Below, one piece after another: positions 1 to 8,174 of a DNA stretch of 17,399 bases. The notes beneath the pieces were generated by a model. That model did not search any database. It saw only the letters and a program-made list of their open reading frames with translations, and was not told the origin of the DNA. Location: positions 60,001-77,399 of the forward strand of contig NZ_JACSYA010000025.1 in assembly GCF_029870285.1 (NCBI RefSeq), given 5' to 3'. Made by a program: the position numbers and the translations under genes. The stretch comes from Delftia sp. PS-11 (GTDB lineage: Bacteria > Pseudomonadota > Gammaproteobacteria > Burkholderiales > Burkholderiaceae_C). Each line of letters starts with the position of its first letter. Position 1 is the first letter of the stretch.

Positions 1-329
1 ATATGCACACCCCTAGGTGACCAGCCACCCTCCGCTGAGATGTCGATATCGGCGCCCGAAACATCCAGCTCCCCACCATTGACCTCCACGGCAGTCGGCT
101 GAAAGCCGCCCTTTTCAGAGGCAGTGAATGTGCCGCTGTCCACCCGCAGGGTGTCGCCAGGGCCGACAAGGACCTTCTGGGCCAGCACGCCCCCCGGCAC
201 CAGGCCCAGCAAGCCCAGTGCGCACAAGGTGCACCCCGTTGCCCTGCCCCGTGGTGCGCGCGCGGTTTCCGCTGCAGCAACCCATGCGCCTAGCGCCGCA
301 TTCCAGAGGCTGCGGAATGTCTTGTTCAT
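1..329 (-). CDS. Autotransporter-type surface protein, N-terminal part (ESPR signal), truncated by window edge
   Basis: This is the 5' end of a type V secreted adhesin-like protein; 109 codons are visible and the frame stays open to the left edge. The protein starts MNKTFRSLWNAALGAWVAAA, which fits the extended signal peptide region (ESPR) of large autotransporters and two-partner exoproteins (MNK.YR..WN...G.WVA..E.A). A basic stretch (residues 24-30) and a hydrophobic core (about 33-48) follow, with a likely signal peptidase cut after Ala50 (VLA-QK). The visible passenger (51-109) has short alternating strands rich in G, V, D and T, such as TAVEVNGGELDVSGADID, typical of a right-handed beta-helix of the AIDA type. 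A strong GGGAGG ribosome site sits 8 bases before the ATG. The passenger length and any beta-barrel lie outside the window, so autotransporter versus two-partner exoprotein cannot be settled, although the early passenger favours the former. Confidence 0.8.
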   Translation of the reverse strand, partial: MNKTFRSLWNAALGAWVAAAETARAPRGRATGCTLCALGLLGLVPGGVLAQKVLVGPGDTLRVDSGTFTASEKGGFQPTAVEVNGGELDVSGADIDISAEGGWSPRGVH

Positions 330-337
330 GGTGTGAA

Positions 338-343
338 CCTCCC
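338..343 (-). promoter_or_regulatory. Ribosome binding site of the ESPR autotransporter gene
   Basis: GGGAGG on the minus strand, 8 bases before the ATG at 329. It fixes the start of a gene whose 3' end is outside the window. Confidence 0.75.
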
Positions 344-427
344 GTTTGACCATGGTCGGGCAGGCCAGCGCGGGCAGGCCGGAGGTTTCCAGCCAGACAG
401 ACAGCAGCCCGCGCGGCCACCCGTTAG

Positions 428-455
428 CTGTTAGCTATTGACTGTCTGGCTTCAA
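428..455 (-). promoter_or_regulatory. Candidate sigma-70 promoter of the ESPR autotransporter gene
   Basis: On the minus strand TTGAAG (450-455) is followed after 16 bases by TAACAG (428-433), giving a leader of roughly 90 bases before the ATG. The -10 hexamer lies in a 7-base direct repeat (AGCTAAC twice). The match is moderate and there is no experimental support. Confidence 0.3.
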
Positions 456-549
456 TTTAGAGAGGGCGCGGGCTTTTGTCGTTAAGACTATCCTGATATG
501 CGTTTGGATATGTATCTGCACCCGTGTGCGCGCATGCTGGACACATATC

Positions 550-582
550 AAAAAAGCCGGCCACCTTGACGGTGAGCCGGCC
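550..582 (-). terminator. Intrinsic terminator of icd
   Basis: On the minus strand GCCGGCTCACC, a 5-base loop, GGTGGCCGGC and then six T. The stem is ten pairs with one bulged base. It lies about 50 bases past the icd stop codon and separates icd from the downstream autotransporter gene on the same strand. Confidence 0.85.
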
Positions 583-631
583 TTGTCTTGAGCCAGCCGG
601 CGCCTGAGCGCCGCCGGCCATGGGTTGGCTT

Positions 632-2869
632 TTATGCCAGCAGCGCGTCGATGGCTGCGTTGAAGGTGGCGCTGGGGCGCATCACGGCGTCCATCTTGGC
701 CACGTCGGGCTGGTAGTAGCCGCCGATGTCGACAGCCTTGCCCTGGACGGCGCGCAGCTCTTCGATGATCTTGGCTTCGTTGTCGGCCAGTTGCTGGGCC
801 AGCGGCGCGAACTTGGCGGCCAGTTCGGCGTCCTCGGTCTGCACGGCCAGCGCCTGGGCCCAGTACAGGGCGATGTAGAACTGGCTGCCACGGTTGTCCA
901 GCTCGCCGGTGCGGCGCGAGGGGGACTTGTCTTCGTCCAGCAGCTTGCCAGTGGCTTCGTCCAGGGTCTTGGCCAGCAGCTTGGCGCGGGCGTTGCCGTT
1001 CTTGATGCCCAGGTCTTCCAGCGAGACAGCCAGTGCCAGGAATTCGCCCAGCGAATCCCAGCGCAGGTGGTTTTCCTCAACCAGCTGCTGCACGTGCTTG
1101 GGAGCAGAGCCGCCAGCACCCGTTTCGTACATGCCGCCACCGGCCATCAGGGGAACGATGGACAGCATCTTGGCGGAGGTGCCCAGTTCCATGATGGGGA
1201 ACAGGTCGGTCAGGTAGTCGCGCAGGATGTTGCCGGTCACCGAGATGGTGTCCAGGCCGCGGGCCACGCGCTCGAGCGTGTAGCGCATGGCGCGCACTTG
1301 CGACAGGATGTGAATTTCCAGGCCGCTGGTGTCGTAGTCCTTGAGGTAGGTGTTGACCTTCTTGATCAGCTCGGCTTCGTGCGGACGGTAGGGGTCCAGC
1401 CAGAAGACGGCGGGCATGCCGGAGTTGCGGGCGCGGGTGACGGCCAGCTTGACCCAGTCGCGGATGGGGGCGTCCTTGACCTGGCACATGCGCCAGATGT
1501 CGCCCTGCTCCACGTTCTGGCTCATCAGCACTTCGCCAGTGGCCAGATCGACGATGTTGGCCACGCCGTCTTCTTCGATCTCGAAGGTCTTGTCGTGCGA
1601 GCCGTATTCCTCGGCCTTTTGCGCCATCAGGCCCACGTTGGGCACGGTGCCCATGGTCTTGGGGTCGAAGTTGCCGTGCCACTTGCAGAAGTTGATCATC
1701 TCCTGGTAGATGCGGGCAAAGGTGGACTCGGGCATCACGGCCTTGCAGTCGTAAGGCTTGCCGTCGGCACCCCACATCTTGCCGCCCTGGCGGATCATGG
1801 CGGGCATGGATGCGTCAACGATCACGTCGTTGGGCGAGTGGAAGTTGGTGATGCCTTTGGCGGAGTCCACCATGGCCAGCGCGGGACGGTGCTCCTGGCA
1901 GGCGTGCAGGTCGCGGATGATTTCTTCGCGCAGCGAGGCCGGCAGGGTTTCGATCTTCTCGTACAGGGTGGACATGCCGTTGTTGACGTTGATGCCCAGC
2001 TCGTCGAACAGCTTGCCGTGCTTTTCGAAGGCTTCCTTGTAGTAGATCTTGACGCAGTGGCCGAACACGATGGGGTGCGAGACCTTCATCATCGTGGCCT
2101 TGACGTGCAGCGAGAACAGGATGCCTGCATCGCGGCAATCGTCCAGTTCCTTTTCATAGAAGTCGCACAGCGCCTTCTTGCTCATGAACATGGAGTCGAT
2201 GATCTCGCCAGCCTGCAGCGCAACCTTGGGCTTGAGCACCACGGTCTTGCCGCTCTTGGTGGTCAGCTCCATCTTGACGTCGCGGGCCTTGTCCAGGGTC
2301 ATGGACTTTTCGCCGTGGTAGAAGTCGCCATGCTCCATGTGCGAGACATGGGTCTGCGACCATTGCTTCCACTCACCCATGGAGTGGGGGTGCTTCTTGG
2401 CGTAGTTCTTGACGGCGGCAGGCGCGCGGCGGTCGGAGTTGCCTTCGCGCAGCACGGGGTTCACAGCGGAGCCCAGGCACTTGCCGTAACGGGCCTTGAT
2501 GTCCTTTTCCTGGTCGTTGGACGGATTTTCGGGGTAGTCGGGCAGCGCGTAGCCCTTGCCTTGCAGTTCCTTGATGGCAGCGGTCAGCTGGGCCACCGAA
2601 GCGCTGATGTTGGGCAGCTTGATGATGTTGGCATCGGGCTCCAGTGTCTTCTTGCCCAGTTCGGACAAGGTATTGGGCACGCGCTGCTCTTCGGTCAGGA
2701 ACTCGGAGAACTCACCCAGGATGCGGTGGGCCACGGAGATGTCGGCGGTCTCGACATTGACGCCAGCGGGCGCGGCAAAGGCGCGCACGACGGGCAGGAA
2801 CGCGCTGGTGGCCAGTCGCGGGGCCTCATCGGTCAGGGTGTAGATGATGGTGGGTTGCTGCGTGCTCAT
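632..2869 (-). CDS. icd: Monomeric NADP-dependent isocitrate dehydrogenase
   Basis: This cytoplasmic TCA-cycle enzyme oxidatively decarboxylates isocitrate to 2-oxoglutarate and makes NADPH. At 745 residues it is the monomeric type (Azotobacter vinelandii and Corynebacterium enzymes are about 740), not the 400-residue homodimeric type. Substrate and metal residues known from the A. vinelandii structure can be placed: Ser134, Asn137, Arg141 and Arg147 in the segment [16 protein letters not shown], Lys257, Asp352, Tyr422, and Arg550, Asp551 and Asp555 in [11 protein letters not shown]. The frame is open further upstream (to a TTG at 3022), but the protein-like sequence begins at [17 protein letters not shown], so the ATG at 2869 is chosen. 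The gene stands alone, with its own terminator and a 317-base upstream gap. Identification is secure. Confidence 0.97.
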   Translation of the reverse strand: MSTQQPTIIYTLTDEAPRLATSAFLPVVRAFAAPAGVNVETADISVAHRILGEFSEFLTEEQRVPNTLSELGKKTLEPDANIIKLPNISASVAQLTAAIKELQGKGYALPDYPENPSNDQEKDIKARYGKCLGSAVNPVLREGNSDRRAPAAVKNYAKKHPHSMGEWKQWSQTHVSHMEHGDFYHGEKSMTLDKARDVKMELTTKSGKTVVLKPKVALQAGEIIDSMFMSKKALCDFYEKELDDCRDAGILFSLHVKATMMKVSHPIVFGHCVKIYYKEAFEKHGKLFDELGINVNNGMSTLYEKIETLPASLREEIIRDLHACQEHRPALAMVDSAKGITNFHSPNDVIVDASMPAMIRQGGKMWGADGKPYDCKAVMPESTFARIYQEMINFCKWHGNFDPKTMGTVPNVGLMAQKAEEYGSHDKTFEIEEDGVANIVDLATGEVLMSQNVEQGDIWRMCQVKDAPIRDWVKLAVTRARNSGMPAVFWLDPYRPHEAELIKKVNTYLKDYDTSGLEIHILSQVRAMRYTLERVARGLDTISVTGNILRDYLTDLFPIMELGTSAKMLSIVPLMAGGGMYETGAGGSAPKHVQQLVEENHLRWDSLGEFLALAVSLEDLGIKNGNARAKLLAKTLDEATGKLLDEDKSPSRRTGELDNRGSQFYIALYWAQALAVQTEDAELAAKFAPLAQQLADNEAKIIEELRAVQGKAVDIGGYYQPDVAKMDAVMRPSATFNAAIDALLA

Positions 2870-3186
2870 CTCTTGTCTCAGGTAGTGAAGGGGTAGGGGT
2901 CGCGCCACCGGCATCCTGGCGATGCGCGAAGGAGCCGGGCGCTGCGGAACCATGATGCATTGCTCCGTCGCGCCAGCATGCTGCCCCGGCGAATATTTTT
3001 GCAATGCGATCCCACGATACAAAATTCTAAGCGGATACCGCCGATTTTTTCAGGTCTTGTAGAAGACTTAGGGTTTTACAGTGCCTTTCTCTCGCTGCTT
3101 TCACAGGCAAACGCAGGCTGCGCCCCGCGTTTCCTGCCATGCAAAAAATGCTGTGGCGCGCCGCCCACGCGGCCCGGGCTGCCGCG
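2870..3186. other. Gene-free stretch between icd and the AraC-type regulator
   Basis: About 317 bases holding the icd leader and its probable promoter. A small hairpin on the plus strand (GCGG, ATA, CCGC at about 3031-3041, followed by CGATTTTTT) resembles a weak terminator, but no plus-strand gene ends before it. Open frames that cross the region lack codon-bias support or homology I recognise. The 3' end of the regulator gene lies at the right border, with no clear terminator. Confidence 0.5.
2993..3022 (-). promoter_or_regulatory. Candidate sigma-70 promoter of icd
   Basis: On the minus strand TTGTAT (3017-3022) and AAATAT (2993-2998) are 18 bases apart in a locally A+T-rich patch about 120 bases upstream of the icd ATG. 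This is the best-looking hexamer pair in the gap, but the match is only moderate. Confidence 0.3.
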
Positions 3187-4134
3187 TCAGATCCACAGCC
3201 GGTACATCCAGAAGGACTCATCCTCCTCGAATCGCCGCGCGAATTCTGTGGGCGTAAACCCCGTGATCTGGCGCACGGCGCGGCACATGTGGGCCTGGTC
3301 GGAAAAGCCTTCGTCCAGCGCCAGCCCGGGCAAGTCCAGGGGCAGGCCCTGTGCGCGGCGCTCGCGCGCTGCATGGAACAGGCCTTCGGTGCGCACCATG
3401 CCCTGCCACTGGCGCATGGAACGGCCGCTGAACTGCTTGATGCGGCGCTCCACCTGGCGCGTGCCCAGGGTTTGCTGCCACTGCATGGCCTGCAATCCCA
3501 GGCGGGCCACCCAGTGGCGCCCATGCTCGCGCAGCGATGGCGGCGCGTTGCTGGCCTTGCCCTGCAGCGCGCGCCAGCGCGGCGTCAGGTGCTGGTGCAG
3601 CACCTGCAGGGTGCGCTCATCGTCATCGGCGGCCAGCAGGGCATGGCACAAGGGTTCCCAGGCAGGCCCCAGCACGTCCAGGGCAGGCACGAACCGGTCC
3701 TGCGCAGGCACGAAGTCCAGGCCGAACAGCTGCTGCGCCATGTCCAGATCGAAACAGGCCATGCCGCCCCGTCCCGGGCGGTTCGCCCAGCTCGCCGTGG
3801 GCGCGGTCTGGCTGCCGGAGAGCATGACACTGGCGGTAAAGGGCTTCCACCGGCTGGCGCCTGAAGCATCGGTTTGCACCAGGCCCGAGTCGAAGTCCTG
3901 GTACCAGGACAGGCAGACCAGGGGCGAGGCCGGGAAGTGCGACAGCCGCTGCGCATCGTTGAGCGCCACGCCGCGCGTGTCACGGCAGACCACGGCCAGC
4001 ATCGCCCCCTGCAGGGCGGGCGGCGCCGTGTAGAGGCGCGTATGCGGGACAGGCCCCGGACCGGTATAGCGGGCTGCCCTGGCCTGCAGCGGTGGACAGT
4101 CGGGCAAAAGCAGACGAGAAGCGAATGCGTGCAT
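3187..4134 (-). CDS. AraC-family transcriptional regulator
   Basis: DNA-binding regulator of about 315 residues. The C-terminal third has the two helix-turn-helix units of the AraC/XylS family: the first near residues 217-250 (LGTRQVERRIKQFSGRSMRQ), the second near 262-302 with LALDEGFSDQAHMCRAVRQI followed by TGFTPTEFARRF, the usual end of the domain. The N-terminal part (about 1-200) is presumably the ligand-sensing domain; it contains CRDTRG and DAQRLSHFPASPL, a pattern known from other AraC-like proteins of this length. The ATG at 4134 is chosen because the frame's longer starts at 4218 and 4203 collide with or abut the divergent P450 start at 4210, and GGAG precedes 4134 by four bases. 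A start at 4218 also has a purine-rich site (AGAGG), so the start is uncertain. Inference: it controls the divergent P450 gene. The ligand is unknown. Confidence 0.85.
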   Translation of the reverse strand: MHAFASRLLLPDCPPLQARAARYTGPGPVPHTRLYTAPPALQGAMLAVVCRDTRGVALNDAQRLSHFPASPLVCLSWYQDFDSGLVQTDASGASRWKPFTASVMLSGSQTAPTASWANRPGRGGMACFDLDMAQQLFGLDFVPAQDRFVPALDVLGPAWEPLCHALLAADDDERTLQVLHQHLTPRWRALQGKASNAPPSLREHGRHWVARLGLQAMQWQQTLGTRQVERRIKQFSGRSMRQWQGMVRTEGLFHAARERRAQGLPLDLPGLALDEGFSDQAHMCRAVRQITGFTPTEFARRFEEDESFWMYRLWI

Positions 4135-4209
4135 GGCGCTCCAGTGTAGAGCGGCGCCGATGACGCTTTCGTTCAAGACGCCACAGGGCCGTGCGGCGAG
4201 CATGGCGGC

Positions 4210-5679
4210 ATGAACCATCGCCCACCCTCTTCAACCTCACAACCCTCTTCCTGCCCTTTCGCTTCACCCGATGCGCCACGGGCCGCCGCTGGCGCCTGGC
4301 CGCCAGGCCCTGCTGCGGGCCTGACGGGCTGGGGCCTGCTGCGGCACATGTCGCGTGATCTGATGGGCAGCCTGGCCGGCTGGCAGCGCCAGCATGGCGA
4401 TGTGGTCCATCTGCGCATCTGGCCGGAGCACCAGATCGTGATCACCGATCCGGCGCTGGTGCGGCAGTTGCTCGTTGGCCAGCACGATGCGCTGACCCGC
4501 TGGGAGCATGGCATTTCGGTCTTTGCGCAATTGCATGGCCAAAGCGTGCTGGTCAGCGAGGGCGCCGCATGGCAGGCCAAGCGCCAGGCCCTGCTGCCGC
4601 CCTTCTCGCCCAAGGCCGTTCAGTCGCAAGTGCCCATGGTCGTGGCAGCCGCCGAGGCCGCGCTGCACCACTGGCCACAGCAGTCCGATGACTGGCCCGT
4701 GGAGCAGGCGCTGACCGCACTCACCATGGATGTGATTGCCCGGCTGCTGTTTTCCCGCCCTATCGGCGCGCATGCCCAGGCGGCAGAGCAGTCCATCCGC
4801 GTGGTGAGCCATGCGGCAAACCAGGAGTTTTACTGGCCTTTGCGCTGGCCCGATGCCGTGCCGTGGAAACGGCACAAGCGCCGGGCGCTGGCCTGGCTGC
4901 GGCAGTTCATTGACCAGCGCATTGCCGAACGGCTGGGCCAGGCCGGCACCGGTGCGGACGACGACCTGCTGGCACGGCTGCTGCAGTTGCACAGGCAGGA
5001 TGCGCAGGCATGGCCGCTGCGCGCCGTGCGCGATGAGTGCATGACAGCCTTTCTGGCCGGGCACGAAACCGTGGCCAGCAGCCTGACCTGGTGGACATGG
5101 TGCATGGCCAGCCACCCGCAGGCGCAGGACAAGGTGGCGCAGGAAGTGGCGCAGCAGCTGGGCGGGCGCCCGCCCGCCGCAGCCGACCTGCCCGCGCTGC
5201 GCCAGCTGGGCTGGAGCCTGCAGGAGGCCATGCGGCTGTACCCCGCCGCGCCCGTGCTCATCAGCCGGCGCTGCACGCGCCCCGTGGAGCTGGGGCCATG
5301 GCGCTTTCCCGCGCGCACCATGTTCATGCTGCCGCTGGGCCTGATGCAGCGCGATGCCCGCTGGTTTCCCGAACCCGAGGCTTTCCGCCCGGAGCGCTTT
5401 GACCCGGCAGACCGTGCTGGTGCGCCGCCGCGCGGCAGCTGGATGCCCTTTGGCACCGGACCGCGCGTATGCCTGGGCCAGCATCTGGCCACCACGGAGA
5501 TGGCCGTGGTGGCGGCGATGCTGCTGCAGCGCTTCGAGCTGCAGTGGCCCGAGGGCGCCGCACCGCCCGAGCCGCTGCTGCATGTCACGCTGCGGCCCGC
5601 CACGGCGCTGCGGCTGAAGCTGCGCCATCGGGATGTATCTGCGCCTATTGCGCCATCTATTGCGCCATATCACCCATAA
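4210..5679 (+). CDS. Cytochrome P450
   Basis: Haem monooxygenase of 489 residues. All family hallmarks are present: the oxygen-activating I-helix motif AGHET (283-287), the K-helix ExxR motif (Glu339-Arg342), FRPERFDP in the meander, and the haem loop FGTGPRVCLG with the ligand Cys421. The proline-rich start (WPPGPAAG near residue 30) replaces a membrane anchor, so the protein should be soluble. The style (PERF motif, ExxR followed by LYPAAP) is that of class-E bacterial P450s related to fatty acid hydroxylases, but the substrate cannot be read from the sequence. No ferredoxin or reductase gene is nearby and no reductase domain is fused, so electrons must come from elsewhere. It diverges from an AraC-type regulator across 75 bases. 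The ribosome site before the ATG is weak. Confidence 0.95.
   Translation: MNHRPPSSTSQPSSCPFASPDAPRAAAGAWPPGPAAGLTGWGLLRHMSRDLMGSLAGWQRQHGDVVHLRIWPEHQIVITDPALVRQLLVGQHDALTRWEHGISVFAQLHGQSVLVSEGAAWQAKRQALLPPFSPKAVQSQVPMVVAAAEAALHHWPQQSDDWPVEQALTALTMDVIARLLFSRPIGAHAQAAEQSIRVVSHAANQEFYWPLRWPDAVPWKRHKRRALAWLRQFIDQRIAERLGQAGTGADDDLLARLLQLHRQDAQAWPLRAVRDECMTAFLAGHETVASSLTWWTWCMASHPQAQDKVAQEVAQQLGGRPPAAADLPALRQLGWSLQEAMRLYPAAPVLISRRCTRPVELGPWRFPARTMFMLPLGLMQRDARWFPEPEAFRPERFDPADRAGAPPRGSWMPFGTGPRVCLGQHLATTEMAVVAAMLLQRFELQWPEGAAPPEPLLHVTLRPATALRLKLRHRDVSAPIAPSIAPYHP
5646..5669 (+). repeat. 12-bp tandem duplication at the 3' end of the P450 gene
   Basis: Two adjacent copies of TATTGCGCCAT plus C or A (11 of 12 bases identical). 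They are in frame and encode the tail motif AP-I-AP-S-I-AP just before the stop, so the extreme C-terminus appears to be a recent slippage product and probably has no catalytic role. Confidence 0.7.
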
Positions 5680-5751
5680 AACACGCCAGGCACCACGAAT
5701 TGCCACTCCTGTGCGTTTATTCTGCTCTGTTCACCTACAACTCATGTGAAT

Positions 5752-5756
5752 GGAGG
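5752..5756 (+). promoter_or_regulatory. Ribosome binding site deciding a TTG start for the GntP permease
   Basis: GGAGG lies four bases before TTG at 5761. An in-frame GTG at 5746 lies upstream of this site and would place it inside the coding region, so the TTG is preferred. The resulting N-terminus, MSTLAIVVSLAGLMYLAYRG, begins directly with a membrane segment as expected for the family. Confidence 0.65.
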
Positions 5757-5760
5757 CAGT

Positions 5761-7161
5761 TTGAGTACACTGGCAATCGTGGTTTCGCTGGCCGGATTGA
5801 TGTATCTGGCCTATCGTGGCATTTCCGTCCTGCTTCTGGCCCCGTTGATGGCCGCCGTGGCCATTGTGCTGTCAGGCGACATGGGCCATATGCTGCCTCT
5901 GTACACCAGTACCTTCATGGGAGCGCTGGGCAATTACATGCTGCAGTTCTTCCCGGTGTTTCTTTTGGGGGCGCTGTTCGGCCAGCTCATGGCCGACTCC
6001 GGGGCTGCCACAGCGATTTCGCAATGGATCATGCGGGTGCTCGGAGAAAGACATGCCATGCTGACCGTGGTCATGGCATGCGCCGTGCTGACCTATGGCG
6101 GCGTGTCGCTATTCGTTGTGGCTTTTGCGATTTTTCCGATCGCCAAATCGCTGTTCCAGGCAGCGCATCTGCCCAAGCGACTGATTCCGCCCACGATTGC
6201 CCTGGGCTCGTTCACGTTCACCATGACGGCCCTGCCCGGCACGCCTTCGATCCAGAACGCCATTCCCATCCCCTACTACGGCACGAATGTGTTCGCAGCG
6301 CCGGGCCTGGGCATCATCGGCGGGCTGACCATGCTGCTGCTGGGCCTGTGGTGGCTGCACTCGCGGGCGGCGGCGGCGCGCGCGGCCGGCGAAGGCTATG
6401 GCGAGCATGACGAGCAGCGGACGCAGGCGCTGGACGGCACCGATGCCCACCAGCACAGGCCCCTGCCGCTGGTGCTGGCGCTGCTGCCGCTGCTGCTGGT
6501 GGTGGCCGTCAACGCCGCGCTGACCTACGGCGTGTTCCCCCGCGTGGATTTCGGTTTCCTGCAGGAGCGTTTTCCCAAGGTGGACCCGGCCAAGCAGACC
6601 GGTCTGTGGGCGCTGATCGCGGCACTGGCCGTGGCCTGCGCGGCCCTGGTGCTGCTGGGCCTGGGCCGCTGGCGTGATCTCAAGGAATCCGTGAACAAGG
6701 GCGTGCTGGGTTCGATGCTGCCGATCTTCAACACGGCATCGGAGGTCGGCTACGGCGCGGTGATCGCATCCCTGGCAGGCTTTGCCCTGATCCGCGAGGC
6801 CGTGCTCAACGTGGCGCCCCACAATCCGCTGATTTCGGAGGCCGTGGCCATGAACGTGCTGGCGGGCATCACGGGCTCATCCTCGGGGGGGCTGTCGATT
6901 GCGCTGTCCACGCTGGGCAAGGACTACCTGGCCATGGCCGCCCAGCTTGGCATCAGCCCCGAGCTGCTGCACCGTGTGGCGGTGATGGCGGCAGGCTGTT
7001 TCGACACCCTGCCGCACAGCGGCGCCATCATCACGCTGCTGTCCATCTGCAGCCTGACGCACCGCCAGTCCTACGGCAACATTGCCATCATGACCATCGG
7101 CGCGCCGCTGCTGTCGCTGGTGCTGGTGATCACGCTGGGGACGATGTTCGGGTCGTTCTGA
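5761..7161 (+). CDS. GntP-family permease (organic acid:proton symporter)
   Basis: Inner-membrane transporter of 466 residues with about 12 hydrophobic segments, interrupted by a hydrophilic loop near residues 205-236 (Ala/Arg, then Glu/His/Asp-rich). Recognisable GntP-family stretches are the N-terminal STLAIVVSLAGLMYLAYRG, the segment ALPGTPSIQNAIPIPYYGT, the loop GITGSSSGGLSIALSTLG, and FDTLPHSGAIITLL near residues 414-427. The family carries gluconate and related hydroxy acids with protons. From memory, the motif TLPHSG followed by LTHRQSY is also seen in members annotated as D-beta-hydroxybutyrate permeases, so a short hydroxy acid is a reasonable but unproven substrate. The gene follows the P450 by 81 bases with no clear terminator between them, so read-through is possible. 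The start is TTG with GGAGG upstream; the ATG at 5800 is an alternative. Confidence 0.88.
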   Translation: MSTLAIVVSLAGLMYLAYRGISVLLLAPLMAAVAIVLSGDMGHMLPLYTSTFMGALGNYMLQFFPVFLLGALFGQLMADSGAATAISQWIMRVLGERHAMLTVVMACAVLTYGGVSLFVVAFAIFPIAKSLFQAAHLPKRLIPPTIALGSFTFTMTALPGTPSIQNAIPIPYYGTNVFAAPGLGIIGGLTMLLLGLWWLHSRAAAARAAGEGYGEHDEQRTQALDGTDAHQHRPLPLVLALLPLLLVVAVNAALTYGVFPRVDFGFLQERFPKVDPAKQTGLWALIAALAVACAALVLLGLGRWRDLKESVNKGVLGSMLPIFNTASEVGYGAVIASLAGFALIREAVLNVAPHNPLISEAVAMNVLAGITGSSSGGLSIALSTLGKDYLAMAAQLGISPELLHRVAVMAAGCFDTLPHSGAIITLLSICSLTHRQSYGNIAIMTIGAPLLSLVLVITLGTMFGSF

Positions 7162-7265
7162 CCAGCGCGGGCTCAGGATGGCAGCGACTGCAGCAGCACT
7201 TCGGCGGCATCGCCATCGATCACCAGGGCCCTGACCAGGGCGGTTTCAATATACGCAGACCCCCC

Positions 7266-7302
7266 AAAAAACAATGCCGGCCAGCGTGATGCTGACCGGC
7301 AT
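7266..7302 (-). terminator. Intrinsic terminator of sodB
   Basis: On the minus strand ATGCCGGTCAGC, loop of five bases, GCTGGCCGGCAT, then TG and six T. The stem has twelve pairs including one G-T wobble. It begins about 43 bases past the sodB stop and prevents transcription from running against the permease gene. Confidence 0.88.
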
Positions 7303-7345
7303 GGCGCCCTTGCTCAGGGCCTGCGGATCACCGCAGCGCGGGTGC

Positions 7346-7927
7346 TCAGGCGAAGTTCTGCTCGGCGAACTTCCAGTTCACCAGCTTGTCCAGGAAGGTT
7401 TCGACGAACTTGGGACGCAGATTGCGGTAGTCGATGTAGTAGGCATGCTCCCACACGTCCACGGTCAGCAGGGCCTTGTCTTCGGTGGTCAGCGGCGTGC
7501 CGGCGGCGCCGGTGTTGACGATGTCCACGGAGCCGTCAGCCTTCTTGACCAGCCAGGTCCAGCCAGAGCCGAAGTTGCCCACGGCAGACTTGACGAAGGC
7601 TTCCTTGAAGGCGGCGTAGCTGCCCCACTTCTGGTTGATGGCATCGGCCAGCGCGCCGGTGGGCTCGCCGCCGCCGTTGGGGGCCATGCTGTTCCAGAAG
7701 AAGGTGTGGTTCCAGATCTGGGCTGCGTTGTTGTAGATGCCGCCGGAAGACTTCTTGATGATTTCTTCCAGGGTCAGGTTTTCGAACTCCGTGCCCTTTT
7801 GCAGGTTGTTCAGATTGACCACGTAGGCGTTGTGGTGCTTGCCGTGGTGGAACTCCAGTGTTTCCTGGCTGTAGTGGGGAGCCAGGGCGTCGATGGCATA
7901 GGGCAGCGGAGGCAGGGTATGTTCCAT
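7346..7927 (-). CDS. sodB: Iron superoxide dismutase
   Basis: Cytoplasmic enzyme of 193 residues that converts superoxide to oxygen and hydrogen peroxide. The metal ligands are all present: His27 ([10 protein letters not shown]), His74 (IWNHTFFW), Asp157 and His161 ([13 protein letters not shown]). Gln70, just before IWNH, is the active-site glutamine position typical of iron rather than manganese enzymes, where that glutamine comes from a later strand. Length is normal. AAGGA precedes the ATG by 10 bases. It follows xseA on the same strand, but a 247-base gap and its own candidate promoter and terminator suggest a separate transcript. The start [20 protein letters not shown] matches the family N-terminus. 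Confidence 0.97.
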   Translation of the reverse strand: MEHTLPPLPYAIDALAPHYSQETLEFHHGKHHNAYVVNLNNLQKGTEFENLTLEEIIKKSSGGIYNNAAQIWNHTFFWNSMAPNGGGEPTGALADAINQKWGSYAAFKEAFVKSAVGNFGSGWTWLVKKADGSVDIVNTGAAGTPLTTEDKALLTVDVWEHAYYIDYRNLRPKFVETFLDKLVNWKFAEQNFA

Positions 7928-8044
7928 GGGAGTGGTTCCTTCGTGGTTGAAATTGTGCGGATGGGCCGGCAGCTGCCGCGCGGCTCGCCGTCAGTGGCCG
8001 CCATGGCCGCTGCGCGGTCGGGCCGCTCACGCATCCCGGCGGAC

Positions 8045-8061
8045 ATTGTAGGAACAAGTTC
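8045..8061 (-). promoter_or_regulatory. Candidate sodB promoter -10 with adjacent palindrome
   Basis: On the minus strand TACAAT (8045-8050) is a near-consensus -10 hexamer about 117 bases upstream of the sodB ATG. Directly upstream of it lies the inverted repeat GAAC-TT-GTTC (8052-8061). No good -35 hexamer is found at 16-18 bases, which would fit a promoter needing an activator. The palindrome could be an operator, but its binding protein is unknown. Confidence 0.35.
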
Positions 8062-8174
8062 GTGACCCTGACGCGAAAGCAAATACCGATTCGTCACGTG
8101 GGCTGATGATTGGCAGGCGATCAGGGCATGGTGAAACTGTATTGACTGCTGCAGGGCCAATCCCTGGGCCGCCA

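Larger units (their letters stand above)
330..631. other. Gene-free stretch between the autotransporter gene and icd
   Basis: About 300 bases without a convincing gene. The left half is the leader and probable promoter of the minus-strand autotransporter gene. The right half carries the icd terminator (550-582) and, between it and the icd stop, a second GC-rich inverted repeat around 597-620 without a T run. The part near 455-550 is clearly richer in A and T than its surroundings, and nothing further was recognised in it. Confidence 0.6.

Noticed and set aside
400..412. Tetranucleotide CAGA repeats upstream of the autotransporter as a phase-variation tract
   Set aside because: Only about two to three units are present, too few to expect slippage-driven switching.
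620..2896. 758-codon open frame on the plus strand, antisense to the whole icd gene
   Set aside because: It is the mirror of a highly biased high-GC gene. It is rich in Val, Gly, His and Leu, has no recognisable motif, and icd on the other strand carries every catalytic residue.
7228..7241. GCCCT-GACC-AGGGC hairpin after the permease gene as its terminator
   Set aside because: The stem has only five pairs and just three T follow, so it is not convincing.
7173..7260. Protein-like short minus-strand frame ending VIDGDAAEVLLQSLPS just below the sodB terminator
   Set aside because: It could be a gene remnant, but the open frame is under 50 codons, has no ATG or ribosome site, and runs through the sodB terminator. 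Too little to call.
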